Part shown: positions 1 through 8,103 of the stretch, one piece after another | Layout: every line of letters starts with the position of its first letter | Numbering within the stretch: the stretch's first letter is position 1 | Assembly (NCBI GenBank): GCA_030430125.1 | Contig: JAUIGA010000010.1 | Coordinates: forward strand, 1-21,074 | From: Chloroflexia bacterium | GTDB taxonomy: Bacteria; Chloroflexota; Chloroflexia; Thermomicrobiales; UBA6265 | Direction: 5' to 3' | Length of the DNA: 21,074 nucleotides | Translations under genes and position numbers: made by a program | The notes under the pieces: generated by a model | Told to the model about the DNA's origin: nothing | The model's database searches: none | The model's input: the letters and a program-made list of their open reading frames with translations, nothing else

Positions 1-2
1 CG

Positions 3-1196
3 GGAGATTTTGGTCAACCCGGTGCGTCGACACGGCGAGCCAGGGCCGACCGGCTACGGCAAATGTTGTTCTCGGGGGGTACCGCGTCGTCGGTCTCGGA
101 GCTCCCTCTGCCATGGAGGCGAGCGGCGGAACTCGAGGCGATGTCGGCGGTTGGTGCCGACCTGCAGGTGCTTCGCGAGCTGGAGGATCTGGAATCCGCG
201 ATCGCCCGCCTGGAGGGCATCGGTAGCGTGTCAGAAATCGTCAACTTGGAGACGAGCGATCTCGCGGGCGACGGCTGGGCAGCGGTAAGCCAGTGGCTGG
301 AAGATTGGGCTCGTGGGCTCGCGTCGATCATGCCTGCTGGACAGGGCTCGAACGTGTCGAATCTCATCGAGATCCCGCCTGGCGTGGTCAGGGCCATCGG
401 TCGGGACTTGCTGAAGGGGTTGTTTCAAACGACGACGGCCTCGGTGCGCGGGGAGCATCAGTCAAGAACCCGAGGAGATGCAGGGGACCTCGCGGAGGCA
501 ACACGAGAGTGGGAGCCGGGATTGCCGTTCGATCTCGACCTGGTTGCGACGCTGGGCAGGGCGATCCGGCGTGGAGCCGGAGCGGGACGTGTCCAGTTGC
601 AGCCAGACGATTTCGTGGTGCAGGAGCGGACCTCGCGTGTGTCCGTGTCTACGGTCCTGGCGGTCGACCGCAGCCGGTCGATGGGGCAGACTGGCGCGTG
701 GTCGGCCGCGAAGCGAACAGGCATTGCCTTGCACGAGCTCATCGTGCGGTCGTATCCACGGGATGCGCTCGACATCCTGGCGTTCTCTTCCAGAGCCGAA
801 CGCATCGATATACGGTCCTTGCCAACCCTTGACTGGGACCGATATGAACATGGGACCCACCTGCAGGCAGCGCTCGCGCTTGCCCGCAACTTGCTGCGGC
901 AAGGCAGGGGAGGTACCCGTCAGATTGTTGTCGTCACCGACGGTGAACCAACAATCGCGACGATCAAGGGGGAAGACGTGTTTTCCTCCCCGCCAACCGA
1001 GGAGATATTGAACGCGACCATGACCGAGGTCATCCGATGTACCCGGGAAGGCGTGGTTATCAATTTTGTCATGCTCGGTGAGCGCTGGCACGATGCATTC
1101 GCCTGGCAGGTCGCCCGCATCAACAAAGGACGTGTCTTCGAGGCCACCAGGCAGGATCTTGGGGCGTACATCATTCGCGATTACGTTTCGCGCTGA
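3..1196 (+). CDS. VWA-domain protein, ChlD/CoxE-like (5' end outside window)
   Basis: The reading frame is open to the left edge, so the N-terminus is missing; an ATG at 63 is internal to what looks like continuous coding sequence. The C-terminal ~190 residues form a von Willebrand factor A domain. The MIDAS metal site reads DRSRS (Asp codon at 666-668), and a TDGEPT strand lies near 936-953. The last part (RCTREGVVINFVML, then INKGRVFEA and LGAYIIRDYV) matches the stand-alone VWA proteins usually encoded beside a MoxR/magnesium-chelatase-like AAA+ ATPase. By family knowledge such pairs act as ATP-driven remodelling or metal-insertion machines, but the substrate of this subgroup is not established. 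The AAA+ partner, if present, would lie left of the window. The gene ends 91 nt before purL on the same strand. The VWA assignment is firm; the biological role is unknown. Confidence 0.85.
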   Translation, partial: GDFGQPGASTRRARADRLRQMLFSGGTASSVSELPLPWRRAAELEAMSAVGADLQVLRELEDLESAIARLEGIGSVSEIVNLETSDLAGDGWAAVSQWLEDWARGLASIMPAGQGSNVSNLIEIPPGVVRAIGRDLLKGLFQTTTASVRGEHQSRTRGDAGDLAEATREWEPGLPFDLDLVATLGRAIRRGAGAGRVQLQPDDFVVQERTSRVSVSTVLAVDRSRSMGQTGAWSAAKRTGIALHELIVRSYPRDALDILAFSSRAERIDIRSLPTLDWDRYEHGTHLQAALALARNLLRQGRGGTRQIVVVTDGEPTIATIKGEDVFSSPPTEEILNATMTEVIRCTREGVVINFVMLGERWHDAFAWQVARINKGRVFEATRQDLGAYIIRDYVSR

Positions 1197-1246
1197 GCTG
1201 CACGCCTGTTTGGCGCGCGGTGCGGTATCTTGTAGTTGACGAACCG

Positions 1247-1267
1247 GTCCCGCGATTCCGGCGGGAC
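1247..1267 (+). other. Hairpin in the purL leader
   Basis: GTCCCGC (1247-1253) and GCGGGAC (1261-1267) are perfect inverted complements with a 7-nt loop. The hairpin sits 20 nt before the purL start and 8 nt before its Shine-Dalgarno. No T-tract follows, so it is not an ordinary intrinsic terminator. It could tune purL translation or stabilise the 3' end of the upstream mRNA. It does not resemble a purine riboswitch. Confidence 0.4.
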
Positions 1268-1287
1268 AGCCCCCTGGAGTACCCTCT

Positions 1288-3504
1288 GTGGCGATAGCTG
1301 AAGGTCAGTGGAGAGAGGTCGCTCTCAGCGACGACGAGTATCGTCGGATAGTCGATCTGCTCGGTCGCGAACCGACATTGGTTGAGCTTGGCATGTTCGG
1401 CGCGATGTGGAGCGAGCATTGCGGGTACAAGCACTCGCGGCCCCATCTCCGCCAACTCCCAACCGACGCGCCATGGGTCTTGCAGGGCCCAGGCGAAAAT
1501 GCCGGAGCGGTCGATATCGGACACGGCCTGGCCGCGGTTTTCAAGGTTGAATCGCACAACCACCCCAGCGCGGTGGAGCCGTATGAGGGTGCCGCGACCG
1601 GTGTCGGCGGCATCGTCCGTGACATCTTCACGATGGGCGCTCGGCCAGTCGCCATCCTCGATGCGCTCCGATTCGGTACGCTCGACAAGCCTCGAAACCA
1701 GTACCTCTTCTCCCACGTCGTAGCGGGGATTGGTGGTTACGGCAACTGCCTCGGCATCCCCACCGTCGGTGGAGAGACCGCGTTCGACGCGCGGTTCGAT
1801 GGAAACCCGATCGTCAATGCCATGTGTGTCGGTATCGTGCCGCACGACGGCATTGTTCGCGCGAAGGCGAGTGGTGTCGGCAACAGGGTCGTCCTGATTG
1901 GCGCGAAAACTGGTCGCGACGGTTTACATGGGGCGATGTTCGCGTCGGTCGATGACCCCGAAGCATCGCATCGCGGGGTGATTCAGGTCGGCAATCCGTT
2001 TCTCGAGAAGCAATTGATGGAGGCTTGCCTGGCGCTACTCAAGACGGACGCCGTGGTCGCCATGCAGGATCTTGGGGCGGCTGGTCTGACCAGCTCAATC
2101 GTCGAGTGCGCGAGCCGGGGTGGGGTTGGTGTCGATATCGATGTCAGCCATGTGCCTCGGCGCGAAGACGGGATGACCCCGTATGAGGTCATGTTGTCCG
2201 AGAGCCAGGAGCGAATGGTCCTGGTGTGCGCGCCGGAGCGAGTTTCGGAAGTTGTCGAGATGCTGGCCCATTGGTCGCTCAGCGCGAGCGACATTGGCGA
2301 GATCACCGACAACGGCATTGTGACCATCCGCGAGGGCAATGAGACCGTCTGTGCAGTGCCGGTTGGATTGTTCATTGATGCATGCCCAACCTATCACGTA
2401 ACCGCGGTCGAGCCCCACGAATCTCGGGGCCGCCGGGAAGCGGAAGTTGATGCCACCAGGGCAACCACCGCAACGTCGAAGGCCGCGGAGCTCGCATCGC
2501 TGCTGTCGCATCCGAATATCGGTTCCCGGCAATCCATCTGGGAACAGTACGACCACACCATCCTTACGAATACGGTTGATGGACCTGGCGGCGATGCCGC
2601 CGTGCTGCGGGTCAAGGGCACGCCGCTCGGCGTGGTGGTGGCAATGGATTGCAATTCGCGGTACTGCGACCTGGACCCGTACAACGGTGCGCGACTGGCG
2701 GTTGCGGAAGCAGCGCGCAACGTATCCTGCGCCGGAGGGCGCCCGCTCGGCATCACCAACTGCCTGAACATGGGGAATCCAGAGCAGTTGCCAGGTAGCT
2801 GGCATCTGCAGGAGTGCGTGCGAGGCATTGCCGACGCCTGCCGGGAGTTGAATCTTCCGGTGGTGAGTGGAAATGTCAGCCTGTACAACGAAACCGGTGG
2901 CGTTGCGATCCAACCCACGCCGATGATCGGTTGTGTTGGGGTTCTGGACGACGTTTCCTCGGCGCGCAAGGATGGGTGGCAACAGGGAGACGAACTGGTG
3001 CTGGTGTCATATGGGTCACCGACGCTGGGCGGCAGCGAATGGCTCGCGATTCGCCAGGGCCGCTCTGAAGGCGCCCCTCCAGAGGTCGATTTGCCGCTCG
3101 AGTTGCGGCTGCAGGAGCTTGCCCGATCCATCGCCGTCAACCCCGCTGTCCACGGTGTCCACGACGTATCCCTCGGAGGGCTGGCTGTTACCATTGCAGA
3201 AGATGCGATGACGCATGGCCTTGGCGTCAGGCTCGACCCTACGAAAGCTCCCGATGTAGACGATATCGTGTATTGGTTCGGCGAGCGCGCGGGGGCTATC
3301 GTGGTTGCGGTCGACCCACATTCTCGACAGTCCCTGGAACGGGAAGTGGGCGACGCCGGATTGTCGTGCGTCAGCCTTGGAACCATCGGCGGCGACGCCC
3401 TGATCTTCCCTGATGACTCACGCATGAGTCTCGACGCGATGTGGCAGGCGAGCTCGTCCGCCCTGACCGCAGCGCTTGAGAACGCAGAGTTGGTATCTGC
3501 CTGA
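1288..3504 (+). CDS. purL: Phosphoribosylformylglycinamidine synthase subunit PurL (small type)
   Basis: This is the synthetase subunit for step 4 of purine synthesis: FGAR + ATP + glutamine-derived ammonia to FGAM. At 738 aa it is the small PurL, which by family knowledge works with PurS and PurQ; neither is in this window. Diagnostic segments are WSEHCGYKHSRP (His44, equivalent to the proposed active-site His of Thermotoga PurL) and KVESHNHPS (residues 87-94) for nucleotide and metal binding. Glycine-rich AIR-synthase-like repeats follow (DLGAAGLTSS, SGNVSLYNE, HDVSLGGLAV). The start is a GTG; a GGAG at 1276-1279 lies 8 nt upstream and the protein aligns with the family from its first residues. 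purF follows after 38 nt, indicating co-transcription. The sequence is complete and no key motif is missing. Confidence 0.96.
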   Translation: MAIAEGQWREVALSDDEYRRIVDLLGREPTLVELGMFGAMWSEHCGYKHSRPHLRQLPTDAPWVLQGPGENAGAVDIGHGLAAVFKVESHNHPSAVEPYEGAATGVGGIVRDIFTMGARPVAILDALRFGTLDKPRNQYLFSHVVAGIGGYGNCLGIPTVGGETAFDARFDGNPIVNAMCVGIVPHDGIVRAKASGVGNRVVLIGAKTGRDGLHGAMFASVDDPEASHRGVIQVGNPFLEKQLMEACLALLKTDAVVAMQDLGAAGLTSSIVECASRGGVGVDIDVSHVPRREDGMTPYEVMLSESQERMVLVCAPERVSEVVEMLAHWSLSASDIGEITDNGIVTIREGNETVCAVPVGLFIDACPTYHVTAVEPHESRGRREAEVDATRATTATSKAAELASLLSHPNIGSRQSIWEQYDHTILTNTVDGPGGDAAVLRVKGTPLGVVVAMDCNSRYCDLDPYNGARLAVAEAARNVSCAGGRPLGITNCLNMGNPEQLPGSWHLQECVRGIADACRELNLPVVSGNVSLYNETGGVAIQPTPMIGCVGVLDDVSSARKDGWQQGDELVLVSYGSPTLGGSEWLAIRQGRSEGAPPEVDLPLELRLQELARSIAVNPAVHGVHDVSLGGLAVTIAEDAMTHGLGVRLDPTKAPDVDDIVYWFGERAGAIVVAVDPHSRQSLEREVGDAGLSCVSLGTIGGDALIFPDDSRMSLDAMWQASSSALTAALENAELVSA

Positions 3505-3542
3505 TTCGCCCGTCGCGCCACACCTCGCTACGGAAGGTGCCC

Positions 3543-5009
3543 ATGTTCCCCAACGATTTGCCTGGCTTTGACGGCGACACGCTCCACGAAGAATGTGGCG
3601 TCTTCGGAATCCTCGCACCCGGAGAGGACGTGGCGCGAGTCACGTACTTCGCGTTGTATGCGCTGCAACATCGGGGTCAGGAGAGCGCGGGCATTGCCAC
3701 CTATGATGAGGGGTCCATCCACGTGCATCACGGCATGGGCCTCGTCGCGCAGGCGTTCTCCGAGCCCGAGTTGTCACAACTCACCGGTTCGATGGCGGTC
3801 GGACACACGCGGTACTCCACTTCGGGGTCGGTCCGGGCGAACAATTGCGGCCCGATCCTGACACAGAGCGATCTCGGTTCGATTGTCGTAGCACACAACG
3901 GCAACCTCACCAACGCCGTGGCGCTCCGGGAAGAGCTTGAATCGCACGGCGAGGTGTTTGAGTCGTCGACCGACAGCGAGGTGCTGGCGCGAGTCATCGC
4001 CAGGGCACCCGGAGTGACGATCGTCGATAGAATCCGCAACGCCATGGCGCGGATGATTGGTGCGTTTTCGCTTGCGATATTGGCCGAAGGGCGGGTGTTC
4101 GCCGTCCGGGATCCCTACGGCGTCCGCCCGTTGTGTCTTGGCACACTGCACGGGCACAAGGTAGTTGCCTCCGAAACAGCGGCGTTGATGACCATTGGCG
4201 CGACATTCGACCGCGAGGTCGAGGCCGGGGAGATCGTCGAGCTGCGCGAGGGCGATGTGGTCTCTCATGGCGCGACACCGGCGAGCCACGAAGCGCTGTG
4301 CCTGTTCGAGATGATCTATTTTGCGCGACCGGACAGTCAGATTCGGGGGCTCCGTCTCCACGAGGCGCGACAACGAATGGGTCGCGAGCTCTACCGCGAA
4401 CATCCCATCGAAGCCGACGTTGTGGTCGGTCTTCCGGATTCCGCCACGCCGGCAACCATTGGATACGCGAAGGAATCGGGCATACCGTACGCCGAGGCGC
4501 TGATCAAGAACCGGTACATCGGCCGCACGTTTATCCAGCCAGACCAGAAGTTGCGCGAACGGGGCGTGTCCCTGAAGTTCAACGTGATACCGGAGGTCGT
4601 GGCCGGCAAGCGAGTCGTGCTGGTTGATGACACTATTGTCCGGGGCACGACCAGCCGGCCAATTGTGAATTTGCTGCGTGATGCCGGGGCGAAGGAGATC
4701 CATATGCGGGTACACGCGCCACCGATCGTGTGGCCGTGCTACCTCGGGGTGGACTTTGCCAGACGCGAAGAGTTGATTGCCGCTCGCCTGTCGGTTCAGG
4801 AAATTGGCGAGGAGATCGGTGCTGACTCTATCGCGTACCTTTCTCTCGATGGGCTGTTCCGGGCGATCGGAAGCAACGGCGCCGGTTTCTGTACCGGCTG
4901 TCTGACCGGCAGCTACCCTGTGCCCGCGTTTACCAGCCTTGACAAGCTGGCGTTGGAAGTTCGAAGCAAGAATGGTTCGCGTGCGACCAAGGTGGGGATT
5001 GCGAAATGA
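3543..5009 (+). CDS. purF: Amidophosphoribosyltransferase PurF, Fe-S type with propeptide
   Basis: PurF catalyses the first committed purine step, PRPP + glutamine to phosphoribosylamine. The nucleophile is Cys18 in EECGVFGI, preceded by 17 residues that would be an autocleaved propeptide as in Bacillus PurF (which has 11). The phosphoribosyltransferase half carries the PRPP loop VLVDDTIVRGTTS (Asp362-Asp363). Four cysteines (Cys253, Cys399, Cys450, Cys453) match in context and spacing the ligands of the Bacillus-type [4Fe-4S] cluster, which makes the enzyme oxygen-sensitive in that family. I chose the ATG at 3543 (488 aa) because GGAAGG at 3532-3537 gives a proper 5-nt spacing; the in-frame GTG at 3537 overlaps that Shine-Dalgarno. 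The stop overlaps the gcvT start in an ATGA, implying translational coupling. Confidence 0.96.
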   Translation: MFPNDLPGFDGDTLHEECGVFGILAPGEDVARVTYFALYALQHRGQESAGIATYDEGSIHVHHGMGLVAQAFSEPELSQLTGSMAVGHTRYSTSGSVRANNCGPILTQSDLGSIVVAHNGNLTNAVALREELESHGEVFESSTDSEVLARVIARAPGVTIVDRIRNAMARMIGAFSLAILAEGRVFAVRDPYGVRPLCLGTLHGHKVVASETAALMTIGATFDREVEAGEIVELREGDVVSHGATPASHEALCLFEMIYFARPDSQIRGLRLHEARQRMGRELYREHPIEADVVVGLPDSATPATIGYAKESGIPYAEALIKNRYIGRTFIQPDQKLRERGVSLKFNVIPEVVAGKRVVLVDDTIVRGTTSRPIVNLLRDAGAKEIHMRVHAPPIVWPCYLGVDFARREELIAARLSVQEIGEEIGADSIAYLSLDGLFRAIGSNGAGFCTGCLTGSYPVPAFTSLDKLALEVRSKNGSRATKVGIAK

Positions 5010-6133
5010 CAACAACCAGTGCGACTGCCAGGCGAACGGCGCTGTATGAGCGCCACGTCGAGCTTGGGGCACGGATGGTGGAGTTTGCAGGTTGGGAGAT
5101 GCCCGTTCAGTATTCGGGCATCCTTGCCGAGCATCAGGCGGTCCGTTCCGCGGCGGGACTCTTCGACCTGGGACACATGGGCGAAGTGGAATTTGACGGG
5201 CCCGATGCAGAGGCGTTCCTGCAATGGACGACCACCAACGATGTGAGTCTGCTGCAACCGGGGCAGGCGCAATACTCGCTCCTGCCAAACGAGACCGGCG
5301 GGGTGGTGGATGACATCATCGTCTATCGAAAGACCGGAGATGCGAAAGCCTACTTTGTCGTCGTGAATGCGTCCAACCGCGAGCGCGACGTTGCGTGGTG
5401 GCAGGAGCTTCGATCTCGCCGCGGCGATCTGGACGTCACCGTGACCGATGTGTCCGACCGCACTGGTATGATTGCCATCCAGGGGCCGAACGCCGAGCTG
5501 ATTTCGGTAAAGGTAACGGACGCCGAACTGCCGGCGATTGAGTACTTTACCTGGACCAGTGCCACCGTCGCCGGGGTCGAGGCGATGATCGCGCGCACGG
5601 GGTATACCGGGGAAGACGGCTTCGAGTTCTACTCCAGCTACGACGATATCGCGGCGATCTGGGACGCACTGCTCGTGGCCGGCAGTGACGATGGACTCGT
5701 GCCGGTCGGGCTTGGAGCACGCGATACGCTGAGGCTGGAGGCCCGCATGCCGCTCTACGGCCAGGAGCTGGGCGACGACATCAGCCCCTACGAGGCCGGA
5801 TTGGGTTGGGCAGTCAAGCTCGACGCCAAGGAGTTCGTTGGCAGGGAGCCAATGGCTGCGACAAAGGCATCGAAACCGAAGCGCCGCACCGTGGGGTTCA
5901 CGACCATCGAGCGATCGGGCGCGCCACGTACCCATTGCAAGGTGTTCGCAGGTGATGCTGAGATCGGCGAGGTAACCAGCGGAGCGTTTTCGCCTACACT
6001 TCAAAAGAACATTGGACTCGCGCTGATCCAGCGCGAATACGCCGGAGTGGGCAAGCCACTGCATGTTGAGATTCGCGGAAAACGGGTGTCGGCCGAACAG
6101 GCGAAGACTCCGTTCTACAAGCGCGAGCAATAG
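5006..6133 (+). CDS. gcvT: Glycine cleavage system T protein (aminomethyltransferase)
   Basis: GcvT takes the aminomethyl group from lipoyl-GcvH, releases ammonia and passes the one-carbon unit to tetrahydrofolate as 5,10-methylene-THF. The 375-aa length is normal. The N-terminus shows HVELGARMVEFAGWEMPVQY and FDLGHMGE; the catalytic aspartate lies in GGVVDDIIVY (around Asp102, equivalent to E. coli Asp101). Further family signatures are IQGPNA, RTGYTGEDGFE, GLGARDTLRLEA and the C-terminal EVTSGAFSPTLQKNIGLALI. Its ATG overlaps the purF stop (ATGA, 5006-5009), and a G-rich AAGGTGGGGA lies just upstream, so it is probably translated by coupling. This is more intimate than usual; gcvT is normally the first gene of its own operon. 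The function is secure. Confidence 0.96.
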   Translation: MTTTSATARRTALYERHVELGARMVEFAGWEMPVQYSGILAEHQAVRSAAGLFDLGHMGEVEFDGPDAEAFLQWTTTNDVSLLQPGQAQYSLLPNETGGVVDDIIVYRKTGDAKAYFVVVNASNRERDVAWWQELRSRRGDLDVTVTDVSDRTGMIAIQGPNAELISVKVTDAELPAIEYFTWTSATVAGVEAMIARTGYTGEDGFEFYSSYDDIAAIWDALLVAGSDDGLVPVGLGARDTLRLEARMPLYGQELGDDISPYEAGLGWAVKLDAKEFVGREPMAATKASKPKRRTVGFTTIERSGAPRTHCKVFAGDAEIGEVTSGAFSPTLQKNIGLALIQREYAGVGKPLHVEIRGKRVSAEQAKTPFYKREQ

Positions 6134-6151
6134 GGATTCCTGATTTCGAGT

Positions 6152-6179
6152 CCGGATACCTCGTGAAGAGGACGTCCGG
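6152..6179 (+). other. Hairpin between gcvT and gcvH
   Basis: CCGGA (6152-6156) pairs with TCCGG (6175-6179), and CCTC (6159-6162) with GAGG (6168-6171). The two stems are separated by a small internal loop (TA opposite ACG) and closed by a 5-nt GTGAA loop. It occupies the centre of the 78-nt gap and ends 21 nt before the gcvH Shine-Dalgarno. It may be an mRNA-processing or differential-stability element. No U-run follows, so termination is unlikely. Confidence 0.35.
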
Positions 6180-6211
6180 TATGTGTCGTGGTGAAAGAAA
6201 AGGAGCAGCGA

Positions 6212-6601
6212 GTGACAGCACCGGAGAATCGAAAATACACGAAGACGCACGAATGGGTACTCGTTGACGGCACGACCGCCGTCCTCGGGATCACCGACGT
6301 GGCGCAGAACGAGCTTGGTGACATCACGTACCTGGAGCTGCCTGAAGCCGGCGAGTCGGTCACCTCGGGCGAACCGTTTGGGGTGGTCGAGTCCGTCAAG
6401 GCGGCATCAGATGTCTATTCGCCGATCGATGGTGAAGTGATCGAGCGCAACGACGAGGCGGTCGATGCGCCGGAATTGATCAACCAGTCGCCGTATGAGA
6501 AGGCGTGGCTGGTCAAGGTCAAGCTGAACGATCCGTCGCAGGTCGATGCCTTGCTCTCTAGCTCGGACTACGACACCTTTGCCGCGGAGCAAATGGGCTG
6601 A
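6212..6601 (+). CDS. gcvH: Glycine cleavage system H protein (lipoyl carrier)
   Basis: GcvH is the lipoylated shuttle that carries the aminomethyl intermediate between the P, T and L proteins. The lipoyl-lysine motif is ESVKAASD with Lys63 as the modified residue; KTHEWV near the N-terminus and AWLVKVKLNDP near the C-terminus are family signatures. An upstream in-frame GTG at 6188 exists. The GTG at 6212 is preferred: AGGAG at 6201-6205 sits 6 nt before it and the resulting 129 aa matches the usual GcvH length and N-terminus. It lies between gcvT and gcvPA on the same strand and is very probably co-transcribed with them. The L protein and lipoylation enzymes are not in the window. Confidence 0.95.
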   Translation: MTAPENRKYTKTHEWVLVDGTTAVLGITDVAQNELGDITYLELPEAGESVTSGEPFGVVESVKAASDVYSPIDGEVIERNDEAVDAPELINQSPYEKAWLVKVKLNDPSQVDALLSSSDYDTFAAEQMG

Positions 6602-6606
6602 TTTCA

Positions 6607-6620
6607 CCGCCAGGTGGCGG
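6607..6620 (+). other. Short hairpin just after gcvH
   Basis: CCGCC-AGGT-GGCGG forms a compact 5-bp GC stem with a 4-nt loop, 5 nt after the gcvH stop, followed by CATCCTTT. It could be a weak partial terminator or a 3'-end stabiliser that adjusts gcvPA expression relative to gcvT and gcvH. The stem is short, so the call is tentative. Confidence 0.25.
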
Positions 6621-6740
6621 CATCCTTTCGCGAGCTCCATTCGCCGGGATGCTGCCGCATGACGCCTCTTGCTGGCGCGTGGCTGTCGGTATTCGTGCCG
6701 GGACCACGACTCGGTGCCATCTCAAGGACTACACATCGAC

Positions 6741-8075
6741 ATGACCTTCAATCCTCACACGCCAGAGGACCGAGAGAAGATGCTCTCCACCGTCGGCGTG
6801 GCATCGACCGACGACCTGTTCTCGCCGATTCCTCGCGAGTTCAGGTATCCGAATCTCGATCTCCCGCCCGCACTGACCGAGATGGAGGCGGACCGCCATC
6901 TCAACGAGCGTGCAAGCCGTAACTTCGTCCCTGATGGCGAGGATATCTATCTCGGTGCCGGTTCCTACCGGCACTTCATCCCGTCCACGGTGGATCACAT
7001 GATTTCCCGTGGCGAGTTCTACACGGCGTATACGCCATATCAACCCGAGGTGGCGCAAGGCACCCTGCAGGTCATCTACGAGTTCCAGTCGATGGTCGCC
7101 GAGTTGTTCGGACTCGACGTTGCCAACGCGTCGATGTATGACGGCGCGACCGCGCTGGCGGAAGGCGCACTCATCGCTGTGTCCGCAACGCGCAAGCGCG
7201 AGAAAGTCCTCGTGGCACCGACGGTCAACCCGAACTACCGGTCTGTGCTTGAGACCTACGTCTCCGGCACCTCCGTCATCGCGGAGATCCTGCCTGCCGG
7301 AGACGACCCCTTTGCGTTCGATGCGTCGTCCCTGGAAGGTGCGTTGGACGACAGTGTGGCCTGCGTGGTGATCCAGTATCCGAACTTCTTCGGTTCGATA
7401 GAGGATGTCGCCGCCATCGCCGAGGTCGTTCATGCCGCTGGTGCTTTGCTGGTTGTGTCGACAACGCCGGTGCCATTGGCTGTGCTCAAGACACCTGGTG
7501 AGCTCGGAGCCGATGTCGCGACCGCCGAAGGGCAGCCGCTCGGCGTGCCGCCAAGCTTTGGTGGCCCATATGTCGGCCTGCTCGCGACCCGCCAGAAGCA
7601 CATCCGGCAGATGCCCGGCCGGCTGGCCGGGATAACGACCGACGAGAGCGGCAAACGGGGGTACGTGTTGACCCTGCAGACCCGGGAGCAGCACATTCGC
7701 CGCGAGAAGGCGACAAGCAACATCTGCACCAATCAGGGGCTGATGGCAACTGCGGCGACGGTCTACATGGCCACACTCGGCCCGGAGGGCTTCCGTGAGG
7801 TGGCGAACCGAAGCTACCAGAATGCGCACTTCCTTGCCTCCCGGCTCGAGGCAAGGGACGGGTACAGCGTGGTCAACCAGACACCATACTTTCACGAGTT
7901 CGTGGTGCGATGCCCGCGTCCCGCCGCCGAGGTGAATAGCGCGCTGCTCGACAACGGCATTGTTGGAGGCCTGGACCTGGGAACAACCGATCCATCTCTG
8001 GCGGACCACATGCTGCTGTGCACCACGGAGCTTCATTCTCGCTCGTCGATCGACCGGCTGGTCGAGGCGCTCTGA
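6741..8075 (+). CDS. gcvPA: Glycine dehydrogenase (decarboxylating) subunit 1, GcvPA
   Basis: This is the alpha half of a two-subunit P protein, which decarboxylates glycine and loads the aminomethyl group onto lipoyl-GcvH. The 444-aa length and segments such as GAGSYRHFIPSTVDHM, FYTAYTPYQPE, QGTLQVIYEFQSMVAELFG and REQHIRREKATSNICTNQ are typical. The PLP-binding lysine belongs to the other subunit (GcvPB), so this protein alone should not be active. The start at ATG 6741 gives the family N-terminus (FNPHTPEDREKML); a longer frame back to 6669 has no homologous look. The Shine-Dalgarno is weak (AAGGA at 6724-6728, 12 nt away). The oddity is downstream: instead of gcvPB there is a 118-nt gap and then der. 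Confidence 0.94.
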   Translation: MTFNPHTPEDREKMLSTVGVASTDDLFSPIPREFRYPNLDLPPALTEMEADRHLNERASRNFVPDGEDIYLGAGSYRHFIPSTVDHMISRGEFYTAYTPYQPEVAQGTLQVIYEFQSMVAELFGLDVANASMYDGATALAEGALIAVSATRKREKVLVAPTVNPNYRSVLETYVSGTSVIAEILPAGDDPFAFDASSLEGALDDSVACVVIQYPNFFGSIEDVAAIAEVVHAAGALLVVSTTPVPLAVLKTPGELGADVATAEGQPLGVPPSFGGPYVGLLATRQKHIRQMPGRLAGITTDESGKRGYVLTLQTREQHIRREKATSNICTNQGLMATAATVYMATLGPEGFREVANRSYQNAHFLASRLEARDGYSVVNQTPYFHEFVVRCPRPAAEVNSALLDNGIVGGLDLGTTDPSLADHMLLCTTELHSRSSIDRLVEAL

Positions 8076-8094
8076 GCCGAGCGCCAGACCTGAC

Positions 8095-8103
8095 TGCTAT
8101 ACT
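8095..8103 (+). promoter_or_regulatory. Extended -10 promoter for der
   Basis: TGCTATACT fits the extended -10 consensus TGnTATAAT with one mismatch. No convincing -35 is seen at 16-18 nt upstream, as expected for extended -10 promoters. It lies 20 nt after the gcvPA stop, predicting transcription from about 8110 and an ~84-nt leader before der, so der-plsY would be a unit separate from the gcv genes. Confidence 0.55.

Noticed and set aside
1197..1287. Purine riboswitch upstream of purL
   Set aside because: The gap is only 91 nt and shows a single hairpin without the three-way-junction consensus.
6134..6211. Glycine riboswitch in the gcv operon
   Set aside because: gcvT overlaps purF, leaving no leader, and the gcvT-gcvH gap lacks the conserved glycine-aptamer sequences; only an imperfect hairpin is present.
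4913..6250. 445-codon open frame on the minus strand
   Set aside because: It lies antisense to gcvT, has no recognisable domain, and is the usual by-product of GC-rich coding sequence. The plus strand encodes a complete conserved enzyme.
6729..8036. 435-codon open frame on the minus strand
   Set aside because: Antisense shadow of gcvPA; composition is rich in Arg/His/Gly with no domain or start signal.
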